From: Euryodendron excelsum
Taxonomy: Eukaryota; Streptophyta; Magnoliopsida; Ericales; Pentaphylacaceae
Assembly: GCA_033060915.1 (NCBI GenBank)
Contig: CM065377.1
Coordinates: 34,271,683-34,335,682 of the forward strand
Length of the DNA: 64,000 bases
Direction of reading: 5' to 3'
Part shown: piece after piece, positions 1 through 11,076 of the stretch
Position numbering within the stretch: the first letter of the stretch is position 1
Layout: every line of letters starts with the position of its first letter
Program-made: the position numbers and the translations under genes
Notes under the pieces: generated by a model
Told to the model about the DNA's origin: nothing
Seen by the model: the letters and a program-made list of their open reading frames with translations, nothing else
Databases searched by the model: none

Positions 1-45
1 TTGTACTTAAGTACTGTGTTGTAGGTTCAACAAGGTTAATTTTGA

Positions 46-3026
46 AATTATCGAAAGTATGACGACAGCGGTAATGTTTTATTTGGGGAGGGGGGGGGGA
101 AGATAATACGAGATCACAGAGAAGGTATAACCTATGATAGACAGGGTAGTGCATGTTATGATGTAAAACTGAGAACCTCACTTGATGAGTTACGGGATAT
201 GATCATTCCTATAATGGATGAGTATGAAGAACATGCAAATATAAAGTTCATATGTAGATATCCTTTGAGACGAAATGGAGAAATATTAATATATAAGAAG
301 TTGTCAGTGAAGGATGACAGGACATTGCAAACTGTCTTAAATCTGCCTTCCAAATTTCCTGACTTGTATTGTGTTGAGATTTATGTTATGAAGGAGGAGA
401 GCACAATGACCACCAGTATCAGTTGTCAAGCTGTCAATTGGGGAGATGTCCAGTCTTACGGTGAAATCTTGACCGGGAGGGGTGACGTATCGGCCTTGGG
501 AACATTTACTGAAATGCTTATAGTTGGGCAGAGTAGTCAAGTAGCCTTCCCAGACAATGCGTCGGGGCAACAAATGTCTAACATTTTCACCCCATACGAG
601 GATTATTCACAGCGTCGGAGTAATGTTGAACAATTACATGACTATCAAAGTCCACCCAAACATCACCCACAATATGTTTCGGGGCAAGAGGGGTGCAAAG
701 AGGTGGGAGGTCCCAGTGCAAGTATGGATCCTGTAGAACAGCTTGTGGGCCTTGATGACATTGGTAGACGGGTAGTTGAAGATGAAGATGTAGATATAGA
801 TGTAGATGTAGATGTAGATGTTGTTCAATCCGATGAAGAAGAGGAAGATATTGATGTTTTACTGAGAAATGATGATAATGATGACTCTGATGACAATGGG
901 CAAGAACAAGTCAACATTCTTGAATTGAATGATACCCGAGTGCCCTTTTTTACAAACTTGGATGGGATAGATCATTCTGTAGCTGGTCGAGACTTATACT
1001 AGCGCGGTCCGACATGGTCAGATTCTAATCCAGAGTTTGCAACAGGGATGGTTTTCAAAGATAAAAATGCAGTGATCCGTGCGTGTAATTGGTATCATGT
1101 AAAGAGGAACAAACATTATTATGTTGTGGAAACAAATAAAAAGGTTTGGAGCACGAGGTGCAGTCACGATTGCTCTTGGAAACTGTGTGCTTGTTTGAAG
1201 AAGAAGCATACTTTCTTTGAGATCACAAAATACCCGGGGCCTCATACATGCTTACATGGGATGGAGAGTTTGGATCACCGCAACCTCAATTCGACATTCA
1301 TTGCTCATATGATTAAGGGACAAGTGGCGGTAAGTCTGTATGTATTGTAAACTGAAAGTAAGATGTTTTGATATTATCCAATAATGGTATAATCTAGTGG
1401 AATTTAAAGTTTTAATTTGTTGTCGTGTACAGGAAGACCCTGGATGGAAGATAGCTTCCATAGTGGAGAGTGTAAAAAATGGAGCAAGTTTCACAATATC
1501 GTACAAAAAAGCCTGGCTTGGAAGAACAAAAGCCATTGCAATGGTTTTTGGAGATTGGGATGATTTGTATGAAAAGCTACCAAGGTACATGAGAACGTTG
1601 CAGTTTAGGAACCCGGGCACAGCTGTGATTTTGGAAACACGTGACTTTCGAATGTCAACCAATGTCGCGCTTGACAAAATTTTTTGGGCATTCCGGCCAT
1701 GCATTGAGGGTTTCAACCACTGCCCGCCAGTGATATGTATCGATGGTACCCACCTTTATGGAAAATATACTGGAGTGTTGTTGATTGCTGTGGCCAAAAC
1801 TGTTGCCAATAACATTTTTCCTCTAGCCTTCGCTGTAGTTGAATCAGAAAACTATCGTGATTGGTCGTGGTTTATCTACCACGTTAGGCATGTTATTGTG
1901 CCAGGAAAAGAGGGGATCACATTGATTTCTGATCGGCATGCAGCTATATTGAGTGCGGTAAAAGATTACTGGGAAAGGGCACAAGGCGGGCAACTAGCTG
2001 GGGTCCATCGATATTGCCTTAGGCATTTTAAAAGTAATTATCAAAAAAAGTTCAATAACACTAAAGTTAAGGATCTTATATGGAAAGCTGGAACTACCCA
2101 TCAAGTGCGCAAGTTTGACCAAGCAATGGATGAAATAAAAAATTTACAAACGGAGTCGGCGGCAAAAGCATATCGTGACCTGTGCAACGAGGACCCCAGT
2201 AAGTGGACATTGGCGCATGACGGAGGTTATCGTTGGGGAGTTTTAACCACCAATGATTCAGAGTGCTATAATAATGTCTTAAGAGGTGCACGAGACTTGC
2301 CTATAACTGCATGTGTTCAGGTTACTTTCTACCGTTTTGTGGCAACTTTCACCAAGCAACGATTACAAATCGGTCGTGCCGTAGAGAATGGGTTGAGGTA
2401 CACATCAAAAGTGCAAAGGAAGATAGAATCTTATCAAGCTCGATCAGCAATGCATCGCGTTAATGTCTTTAATTGGTAATGTCACATAATTTATACAATG
2501 TTTTTAATTCACATCAGGTATTCATATATTTGTATAAGTCTCCATGTCTATTGCAACCGCCTTGTGATCATATTCCAATTGCAGGGCTCAGGGTTCTGCT
2601 GAGGTTATTACAAATCAAGTAGGCACGAAAGGGAACAACAGACATCCGGTGACTCTGAATCCTCCATCGTGTGACTGCGGCAAATGGGTCATTTATCATT
2701 ATCCTTGTTCGCACTTGCTGGCAGTGTGCGCGAAGACAGGCAGACAGCCATGGGGCTTAATTGCTCCTCAGTATAACCTCGATGTTTATGGTCACGTGTA
2801 CGAATCAAATTTCGAACCGATGGTGCACGAGCATTATTGGACTTTATACAATGGTCCAAAGGTCATTCCAAATCCCACCCGTAAACGAGAAGCCACTCTT
2901 GAGTGACCAAAAAACAAACGAATTGAGAATGAGATGGACGTCTCTAAAAGACGTCAAACCAATAATTGTGGCATTTGCAAGCAACAAGGCCATGATAAGC
3001 GTAAATGTCACAACCGGATTGCCTGA
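46..3026 (+). pseudogene. MULE (MURA-type) transposase, interrupted
   Basis: Mutator-family DDE transposase, which would bind element ends and catalyse cut-and-paste transposition in the nucleus. Exons 46-1329, 1433-2475 and 2585-3026 join at GT-AG sites in phase. Exon 1 has an acidic Asp/Val run (encoded at about 781-822, from a GAT-rich repeat), then the Mutator DNA-binding region from about 1048, with CSWKLCACLKKKH and PGPHTCLHG. Exon 2 holds the MULE core: CIDGTHLYGKY (Asp codon 1742-1744), LISDRHAAI (Asp codon 1931-1933) and HRYCLRHFKSNY. Exon 3 has a SWIM zinc finger (first Cys codon at 2670, PCSHLL after it) and a CCHC knuckle at 2967-3008. Two in-frame stops break it: TAG at 1000-1002, before the DNA-binding region, and TGA at 2904-2906, before the knuckle. 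The true 5' end is uncertain because a stop at 43-45 precedes exon 1. Confidence 0.85.
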
Positions 3027-3477
3027 CTTATGTATTGCAAGAACAATTAGCTAGCTAGTAAAGACTTATTTTGTATTTGTAATTCAGATAATGGGTAGTT
3101 CTATCTGTATGTGAACTTAATTATATTACTATATGTTGCATGGACTTGTCATAATTTTCGAAGCCAATCACTTACGTAGAGTTGATATAATTTTGCAAGG
3201 CTGAACACAATTGGCATTCAATAACAGCTTTATCAGGCTTTAGTCACATAATGCCTTCACATCCTATATTGAATAGTTGTAGTCATAATAACTAAGCTGA
3301 GACTACTCAACTCATTCACATGGCCTGCAGAGATTAGACTTCTCCGTGACATGTTTTATTTATCCATCAACCTTACTTGATTTTGTAGACAATGTATACA
3401 CTTTACATTATTGCTTTACTTTGTTCTGGATAATCATATTTTACACATGTGCTAACACATGTCACGATGCAGGGGCT
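3027..3477. other. Spacer between transposase and PMD gene
   Basis: About 450 bases of AT-rich sequence with no coding signal I can support. It ends in a pyrimidine-rich stretch and a gatgcag acceptor-like site just before the PMD ATG at 3478, so part of it may be a 5' leader intron of the PMD gene. Confidence 0.5.
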
Positions 3478-6102
3478 ATGGAGACAGGATTACCAGGGCC
3501 AGTCGACACCATGGTGCTGACGATGCAGGCCCATCATCGCTCGACGTACATATGGGAGCATGGGGTACATCAATTAACATATTACATTTACTTACAAGCG
3601 CATTTTTAAGTTTTTAACATTGACGCCTTTGACTTCATACTCAAATTGTCGCACAGGGTACGGAGGCTCTACAGTGCAGACGCGGTGCCTCCCATCCGTA
3701 TGATGTGCAGTTAACCCGCGTGTGTTGCAGTATGTAGTACAGGCTGGTTTTTACGGTGTTTACCAGCTTGGGCCCATCCGTTTGGACCACAGTTTGATTA
3801 CCGCTTTAGTAGAGCGCTGGTGAGAGGAGACACACATGTTCCATCTCCCTGTAGGCGAGGCCACCATCACATTACAGGATGTGTCTGTCCTGTTGGGATT
3901 ACCTATTGATGGGGATGCCATCATACGCCGACATCTGCCTACTACAGTTGTGGACTGCCAGGAGCTTTGTCTACGGTTATTGGGCATTGACCCTGCAGCA
4001 GATCAGTTAAGGAAGGACCGTCTCAGGCTTGGTTGGCTCCATGACACCTTCCAGGTGCTTCCAGATGATGCCGATCAGGTTACAGTCCAGCGGCATGCAC
4101 GTGCATACATTATGCGACTGATTGGGGGGATACTATTCCCAGATTACTCTCAGACCTATGTGCGAGTGGCTTATCTTGCATTTTTGGAGCACTTTTCCAT
4201 TGCGGTGAGATATAGCTGGGGCAGTGCAGTCCTAGCCATGCTTTACAGGTTTATGCGCCGGGCCGCGAGGACCGGTGCTAAGCAAATTACAGGGGCACTC
4301 GTACTTGTACAGGTAAAAAGGCTGGTATAATTTACAGTGTTTGATAATAATGCCTATGTTACTTAGTTCGCCTTAGTTGTTGTGCGAGTGACACACCCAT
4401 TTTGTACAGATATGGGCATGTGAGCGGTTCCCACGCATGTGCCCGCATCGCATGGAGGACCCTACTCAGGCCCAGCAGTCGTTACTTGTAGGAGGGATGC
4501 AGTTCCCTGCCGGACCATGGGGGGCCAGGTATGAAAAAATTACGTACGCTTCTTTACCTATAATCATTAATACAATATTTATCATTCATACAATATGTTT
4601 TCACATTGTTACAATAAGTTTAATGTATATGTCAGGTGGAGATCTAAATTTAGCACAGACATTACTTCCACCCATATTGTCCGCGTATATAGAGACCAGC
4701 TAGACCGATTATGGCCAGATGAGGTACGTATAACATGTTCGATATTGTAATTCATATTACTTAGTTGTCCTATCACTGGTTACAAAACAAGTACTACCAA
4801 TGTAAACGTTTGCAGTTCACGTGGAGGCCATACGATGCCATCATGCATACACTGCCGACTTACTGCTGAGCAAGGAGGGATATATGGCTAACTCGGTCTC
4901 CTTTAGTATGCTTAGAGGTCGTTGAGCTACATTTACCTGATCAGGTCTTACGACAGTTTGGGTTCAGGCAGGATGTACCAGATGAGTGCTATACCTCGCT
5001 TAGGTTACATTCTATTGATATGCGTGGGAGACGATGCACCACTGATTGGAGTCAGATTCATGCCGAGTATGTCGACCGATGGGAGCATAGGCGTGATCAT
5101 CTAGTAGCTGGGGTTCCTGATGTTGCACAGATGCGATATGACGATCCATACATGGGATGGTACCGCCATATTACACACCCACTGGTGGGCAATCCTGCTC
5201 ATATGCCTGCTACTGGATATCTTGAGGTCGGCTCCATAGTAGAGATTGCGGTTAGTATAGCCATAACATTTTCATTTGTTTGAACGTCACTTGTATACAT
5301 CAGTTAGTTATACATGCTTTCTTTTATTTTTTCAGGCCCGCCATGTCACATCCATACATCAGCACTCAGATCGTGCCATTTATACGTACGGCACGTCAGC
5401 TGCATTGCAGGATCTACATAGGGTACAAGACATTAGTGCCACGTTACTCCGTGTATTACGTGAGCATGAGCAGATTAGACAGTCAGCAGCTCCCCCTCCC
5501 GTGCAACCACCCCCCCAGGATCATCCGAGCATCACCTGCCACAGTCCTCCGATGCTTTTAGACCATCCTCATCGCATGTGACTCCGACGATGCCAGCGTA
5601 CACATATCACGGTGAGTCACGGGATGTACCATCTTTATCACATGCGACTACGTACGATGTCAGACCGCGTCGCTGCGCTCCCCGTCACATTAGCTCCCCT
5701 ATTACATATGATCAGGGATCTGCTTACTCGGGACTAGGCGATGACGAGGACGCTGACGCATATGATGACCCATTGTTAGCATCAGGACAGCGTATCGAGA
5801 CGTCCTTTATGCATACAGAGGGTCGGATTTCACCTGTCATGTCGTCGCAGTCGATGCCTCCATTTCCACCATCTTATGCAGAGGGGCCATCGTTGATTAC
5901 CCAGTCGACCAGCGGGCATCCAGAGGGTTCAGTGGTAGCGCAGATGACACAAGTAGACGCACGCTCTACCGACGACTTACATGATGCTTCACAGATCACA
6001 CAGGTACAGGCACAGCTGCAGCCATCGATACCACGTGTCTATGTCCGTAGGTCGAGGAGAGATAGGAGGCCTCCCCCGTGTGGTACGGGAGGTCATGTAT
6101 AG
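3478..6102 (+). pseudogene. Plant mobile domain (MAIN-like) gene, interrupted
   Basis: Member of the plant mobile domain (aminotransferase-like, PF10536) family. Host members such as MAIN and MAIL1 act in silencing and genome stability; transposon-borne members have no settled role. Exons that fit GT-AG are 3478-3564, 3657-4312, 4410-4528, 4636-4723, 4816-5250 and 5336-6102. Typical pieces are GPVDTMVL in exon 1, FHLPVGEATITLQDVSVLLG in exon 2, IWACERFPRMCPHR in exon 3, and the low-complexity tail ending RRSRRDRRPPPCGTGGHV. Lesions: an apparent 1-base loss near 3713, TGA at 3821-3823 just before ETHMFHLPVG, TGA at 4867-4869, and a frameshift in a C run near 5510-5516. The C-terminal reading frame after that is open to 6102. 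It follows the transposase on the same strand, which fits a MULE passenger gene. Product would be non-functional. Confidence 0.8.
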
Positions 6103-6246
6103 TAGCTATGGTATTTAGTTTTTCATTTATGTTTGTGACTGAAACTTTTTTTGGAGTTCCACTTATTGTTGTAGAAATTGTTATGGAAGCTTTTTCTGGA
6201 GGTCGTGTATAGTACTTAGGGTATTTAGTTTTTCATTTTGTATTGT
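6089..6246. repeat. Imperfect direct repeat after the PMD stop codon
   Basis: About 45 bases at 6089-6134 recur at 6202-6246. Both copies contain gtatagta and then gtatttagtttttcatt. The copies are 113 bases apart, and the first overlaps the last codons and stop of the PMD gene, so the 3' end of the gene appears to have been locally duplicated. Confidence 0.75.
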
Positions 6247-6398
6247 ATTTTGTTAAAAAAATTATTGCAACATATATAAAGTATAGTTCAACCTTTATAT
6301 GGCCTTCGTATGATCATGTCATTTTATACAATATTACTGTTGCTATAGTTCATTGTATGAAACTTTGTCATTTTATAAAGCCTGCATTGTTCTTGACA

Positions 6399-6600
6399 CT
6401 TCACGTGAAGGTTGCAAGTTCGATGGTGAATAGTTACTTCTGGATCATTTACACGTGTTTTTTTATCTTTTTTGAAACTGTCAATAATACAGTCAAAACT
6501 GTTGCTTAATTGTTATTGACCCTTCACGTGAAGGCTGACGCTTCACACAACCCAATGAATTCACGTGAACCCATTATTGGCTAATATATACATTGTTTGA
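6399..6600 (+). promoter_or_regulatory. Candidate promoter with three palindromic G-box repeats
   Basis: Three copies of a CACGTG palindrome with matching flanks lie at 6399-6410 (CTTCACGTGAAG), 6521-6534 (CCTTCACGTGAAGG) and 6560-6569 (TTCACGTGAA). A TATA-like ctaatatata follows at 6581-6590, 45 bases before the ATG at 6635. CACGTG is the classic plant bZIP/bHLH binding core. That this drives the small ORF downstream is inference. Confidence 0.5.
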
Positions 6601-6634
6601 AGATGTGAGTAAGTGCTAAACCATACTTACAAAC

Positions 6635-7278
6635 ATGCCGAAGCGAAAAAGATTATTTGGGGCATCGTCTAGTCGTTCAGTTCCAAGCAACGAGACGGTT
6701 CAAAACCAATCCTCAGTTATCCATGTTGTGCGTACAGACACAGACCCAGTCGGTAACAATTGGTATGGCCGAAAACGTTGCTTTCTTAACAAACCTATCC
6801 TAATGCACGATACTATGGGTCTGGTTAGCCACATATTTATCGGCGAGGTGTCCTTACATCCACCCTCCGGGGTCACGACGACCAATGCATATACAGAGAG
6901 CCGTGGGAAGACCTGTTTGATAAACGTTATGAACAAGAGATGTATTGCCGATGGCATGGCCTCCGTGTCCCAAAGGCTCGTTCGGCAAAGATGTTCAACA
7001 GGAGATCACCTAACAAGAAGGTCATCAAAGCACTGGAACGTGAGATTGATCAAATGCAACGAAGGTTGGATAGATATCATTTTACAGAGCATGCAAAGAT
7101 AGAATGTATTAATCCAACGCAACGAATATTAGAAATTATTGAAGATCCATTACTACTTTCTAACCCAGAACTTTCAGACTTCTCGGAAGAAGAAGGTGAC
7201 GATGACTTTCAAAACTATCTACCTAGTAGCCTTAGCGTTGCAGCCAAACCACTATGTTGCTATAAACATGGTCCATAA
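6635..7278 (+). pseudogene. Third MULE-associated ORF, unknown function, frameshifted
   Basis: I do not recognise this protein. The first part (6635 to about 6880) starts MPKRKRLFGASSSRSV, a basic, possibly nuclear-targeted N terminus. The second part, in another frame and open from about 6841 to 7278, reads EPWEDLFDKRYEQEMYCRWH, then a charged stretch with ALEREIDQMQRRLDRYHF that could form a short coiled coil, and an acidic patch (SDFSEEEGDDDFQ). A single frameshift near 6870-6890 would join the two, or there may be a small intron. It lies in line with the MULE genes and behind its own G-box/TATA region, so a MURB-like accessory role is possible but unproven. Confidence 0.45.
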
Positions 7279-7371
7279 AGCTTGTTAAGATTTGTAATTC
7301 AGTATTATGTATAATTTAGTTTTTCCATATAATATGTGTGAGTTTTGATCATATTTTCCGATTTATAATTT

Positions 7372-9842
7372 GAAGAATTAGGTTTTTCGAGTTGTGTGAA
7401 CTCGGGCTTCAGGGTACGGAAACAGGGAGGAAGGGTCCCGAGAGAGCGAAACTTGACGGGAGGCACTGGTGGGATACGAGTGACATGTGGGAGTCAACGG
7501 CACGTCAATCGGTGTCCCGGGTTAGAAGTTACGCAAAGTTTTAGAATTTGAAGACTTAGGTTTTTCGAGTTGTGTGAACACGGGCTTCGGGGTACGAACA
7601 CGGGGAGGAAGGGTCCCGGGAGTGCGAAACTTGACGGGAGGCACCGGTGGGACACGAGTGACGTGTGGGAGTCGACGACACGTCAATCGGTGTCCCGGTT
7701 TGGAAGTTACGCAAAGTTTTAGAATTTAAAGACTTAGGTTTTTCGAGTTGTGTGAATACGGGCTTCGGGGTACGAACACGGGGAGGAAGGGTCCCGGGAG
7801 TGCGAAACTTGACGGGAGGCACCGGTGGGACACGAGTGACTTGTGGGAGTCGACGACACGTCAATTGGTGTCCCGGTTTGGAAGTTACGCAAAGTTTTAG
7901 AATTTGAAGACTTAGGTTTTTCGAGTTGTGTGAACTCGGGCTTCGAGGTACGAAAACGAGGAGGGAGGTTCCCGGGAGTGCGAAACTTGACAGGAGGCAC
8001 CAGTGGGACACGAGTGACGTGTGGGAGTCGACGGCACCTCAATCGGTGTCCCGGGTTAGAAGTTACGCAAAGTTTTAGAATTTGAAGACTTAGGTTTTTT
8101 GAGTTGTGTGAACTCGGGCTTCGAGGTACGAAAACGGGGAGGAAGGATCCCGGGAGTGCGAAACTTGACGGGAGGCACTGGTGGGACACGAGTGACGTGT
8201 GGGAGTCGGCAGCACGTCAATCGGTGTCCCGGGTTAGAAGTTACGCAAAGTTTTAGAATTTGAAGACTTAAGTTTTTCGAGTTGTGTGAACTCGGGCTTC
8301 GGGGTACAGAAACGGGGAGGAAGGGTCCCGAGAGGGCGAAACTTGACGGGAGGCACCGGTGGGACACGAGTAACGTGTGGGAGTCGACGGCAAGTCAATC
8401 GATCTCCCGGGTTTGAAGTTACGCAAAGTTTTAAAAGACTTAGGTTTTTCGACTTGTGTGAACTCGGGCTTCGGGGTACAGAAACGGGGAGGAAGGGTCC
8501 CGGGAGGGCAAAATTTGACGGGAGGCACCGGTGGGACACGAGTGACATGTGGGAGTCGACGGCACGTCAATCGGTGTCCCGGTTTGGAAGTTACGCAAAG
8601 TTTTAGAATTTGAAGACTTAGGTTTTTCGAGTTGTGTGAACTCGGGCTTCGGGGTACGAAAACTGGGAGGAAGGATCCCGGGAGTGCGAAACTTGACGGG
8701 AGGCGCCGGTGGGACACGAGTGACGTGTGGGAGTTGACGGCACGTCAATCGGTGTCCCGGTTGGGAAGTTACGCAAAGTTTTAGAATTTGAAGACTTAGG
8801 TTTTTCGAGTTGTGTGAACTCGGGCTTCGGGGTACATAAACGGGGAGGAAGGGTCCCGGGACGGCGAAACTTGACGGGAGGGACCGATGGGACACGAGTG
8901 ACGTGTGGGAGTCGACGGCACGTCAATCGGTGTCTCGGTTTGGAAGTTACGCAAAGTTTTAGAAGACTTAGGTTTTTCGAATTGTGTGAACTCGGGCTTC
9001 GGGGTACGGAAACGGGGAGGAAGGGTCCCGGGAGGGCGAAACTTGACGGGAGGCACCGGTGGGACACGAGAGACGTGTGGGAGTCGACGGCACCTCAATC
9101 GGTGTCCCGGGTTAGAAGTTACGCAAAGTTTTAGAATTTGAAGACTTAGGTTTTTCGAGTTGTGTGAACTCGGCCTTCGGGGTACGAAATTGGGGAGGAA
9201 GGGTCTCGAGAGTGCGAAACTTGACGGGTGGCACTGGTGGGACACGAGTGACGTGTGGGAGTCGACGGCACATCAATCGATGTCCCGGGTTAGAAGTTAC
9301 GCAAAGTTTTAGAATTTGAAGACTTAGGTTTTTCGAGTTGTGTGAACTCGGGCTTCGGGGTACGAAAACGGGGAGGAAGGGTCCCGGGAGGGCGAAACTT
9401 GACGGGAGGCACCGGTGGGACACGAGTGACGTGTGGGAGTCAACGGCACGTCAATCGGTGTCCCGGGTTTGAAGTTACGCAAAGTTTTAGAATTTGAAGA
9501 CTTAGGTTTTTCGACTTGTCTGAACTCGGGCTTCGGGGTACAGAAACGGGGAGGAAGGGTCTCGGGAGGGCGAAATTTGACGGGAGGCACCGGTGGGACA
9601 CGAGTGTCGTGTGAAAGTCGACAGCACGTCAATCGGTGTCCCGATGTGGACGTTACGCAAAGTTTTAGAATTTGAAGACTTAGGTTTTTCGAGTTGTGTG
9701 AACTCGGGCTTCGGGGTACAGAAACGAGGAGGAAGGATCCTGGGAGTGCGAAACTTGACGAGAGGCACCGGTGGGACACGAGTGACGTGTGGGAGTCGAC
9801 GGCACGTCAATCGGTGTCCTAGTTTGGAAGTTACGCAAAGTT
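7372..9842. repeat. 178-bp tandem satellite, 14 monomers
   Basis: Monomers start, by the gaagacttagg landmark, at 7372, 7550, 7728, 7906, 8084, 8262, 8434, 8612, 8790, 8962, 9140, 9318, 9496 and 9674. The spacing is 178 bases except after monomers 6 and 9 (172), which both lack aatttg at the end. The last monomer stops at 9842. Monomers are much more GC-rich than the flanks. Most contain the inverted pair ACACG-AGTGA-CGTGT plus a second ACGT core in GCACGTCAAT. Long ORFs on both strands here are a by-product of the repeat. From monomer 4 on there is a six-monomer period of 1056 bases. Monomers 2 and 3 form a separate, near-identical pair. Confidence 0.95.
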
Positions 9843-10237
9843 AAGTTCAACAGTGCAGGAAATTGTGTTGCTGATAAAAAAAGCCTTTTCAAATGGCAAT
9901 TTTTCCTTTAAAGAAACGCTATTTCTAATAGCATTTTTTGGCCTTTATAAACGCTATTTGTAATGGCTTTTTTACGCATATTTCCGTATATTTCTTATTT
10001 TTCTTTCGTATTTTCCTGGTAGTAGTTGAGGTATTTAATGTAAAAACGCTTTTCGAAAAAGCGTTTTTAACGAAAACGCTATTCTGAAGGGTGCTAAACC
10101 TAGGTTGCGGCAATAAGTTAAAACCGCACCCAAGCTGGGAATTAAACAAAAAAAAGACGTTTGTTAGGGAAATTTGCCTTACTCTCACCACCTCTCCTCC
10201 TACCATACCACCAACTGCACCATCTTTCTCTCTCTTC
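9843..10237. other. Spacer between satellite and P450 relic, with palindromes
   Basis: No gene. It holds several aacgctattt / aatagc pieces in both orientations and a near-perfect 29-base palindrome at 10041-10069 (taaaaacgc on both sides of a ttttcg core), typical of a small foldback or MITE remnant. The last 60 bases are CT-rich leader-like sequence running into the P450 ATG at 10238. Confidence 0.6.
10041..10069. repeat. 29-bp palindrome (foldback)
   Basis: TAAAAACGC on the left pairs with GCGTTTTTA on the right around a short tttt/cg/aaaa centre. Similar aacgctatt words flank it at 9922-9960 and 10072-10082, so it is probably part of a degraded inverted-repeat transposon. Confidence 0.7.
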
Positions 10238-10440
10238 ATGGCTCTCCTTGTATTGCTTGTCATTTTCAGCATCATCTTCCTCTCATACCATGCCTACCAT
10301 ACACTCAGGTTAAGCTCCCGCCGAGCCCACGGCTGTGGCCGGTCGTTGGCAATCTCTACGACATAAAGCCGGTATGGTTCCGGTGCTTGGCAGAGTGGTC
10401 ACAGTGCTACGGCCGGCTCAAGCCAATTGAAGACCTAAGA

Positions 10441-11058
10441 TAAGCAACTTTTTTATTGTTTTTAGATTATAATAATTTTTTTTTAATAAAATCAGCGTTT
10501 TCCTTTTAGAATTTACAAATATGTTAATTTTGGGCCTTCTTCTACTTAGACCTTTTTTATTTCGAAGATACATTTTATTTTTAAAAAGATGTATAAACTG
10601 TATAGAAGCTTAATTATAACATATAAGATTTAAAAACTTTAAGCCTTCAGAATTTTTTTTGTATATTTTATTTTCTTGAGTTGAACTGGTTTTGTATATA
10701 AGTTAATTAGTATAGTTGATTTAGGAATTACTTTTTATAGGATTTTTATTTCTCATCTAAACTGGGACTTTTTTTAAGAAATTTTTTTTTTTTTATAAAA
10801 TTTATATAAGGACTTAATTATACCGTGTAAGGTTTTAAAAAAAATTTAGACTTTTAATTTATTTATTGACTAAATTGGCATTGTTTCCCCCTTATAGTTG
10901 ATTTTGGATCTCCTTTTTCTAAAAGGAATTTTTACTCATCCAAAATGAGGCCTTTTTGTAAAAAAAAATTAAAAAATTACATGAACCTATACTATAACAT
11001 ATAAAATTTTTAAAAATTAAAGACGTTTAAAAATTAGAGCCCTAAGGCGAGCGCCTTG
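10441..11058. repeat. AT-rich insertion with three diverged tandem units
   Basis: Splits the P450 relic. Related blocks recur: aattataacatataagattt near 10611, aattataccgtgtaaggtttt near 10815, and ctataacatataaaattt near 10990 (spacing about 200 and 175 bases). Each of the first two is followed by a matching stretch with gttgattt, ggattttt or ggaattttt, and ctcatc. No coding capacity. Whether it is an intron that grew or an inserted element is unclear, because this point is normally inside a CYP98A exon. Confidence 0.55.
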
Positions 11059-11076
11059 CTCTCTAGGCCTAGAGAG
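11059..11076. repeat. Perfect 18-bp palindrome at the insertion junction
   Basis: CTCTCTAGGCCTAGAGAG is its own reverse complement and ends exactly where P450-like coding sequence resumes at 11077. It may be a trace of the event that brought in the AT-rich block. Confidence 0.8.

Larger units (their letters stand above)
1..7280 (+). mobile_element. Decayed Mutator-like element (MULE) gene cluster
   Basis: Three plus-strand genes lie in a row: a MURA-type transposase, a plant mobile domain (PMD) gene, and a small ORF of unknown function. PMD genes are known passengers of plant MULEs, so I treat the block as one element. Its left end lies outside the window or is not recognisable, and I did not find terminal inverted repeats, so the limits are provisional. 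All three genes carry stops or frameshifts, so the copy is not autonomous. The right limit is set just before the 178-bp tandem array. Confidence 0.6.

Noticed and set aside
7372..9842. Possible CRISPR array because of regular spacing
   Set aside because: The entire 178-bp unit repeats, with no unique spacers, in a plant genome. It is an ordinary tandem satellite.
7556..9892. Many long overlapping ORFs on both strands with SPSSHNSK-type and LTGGTGG-type repeats
   Set aside because: They are products of the 178-bp satellite, which is GC-rich and poor in stops. The unit length is not a multiple of three, so frames rotate from monomer to monomer, and the same frames are open on both strands. 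No domain.
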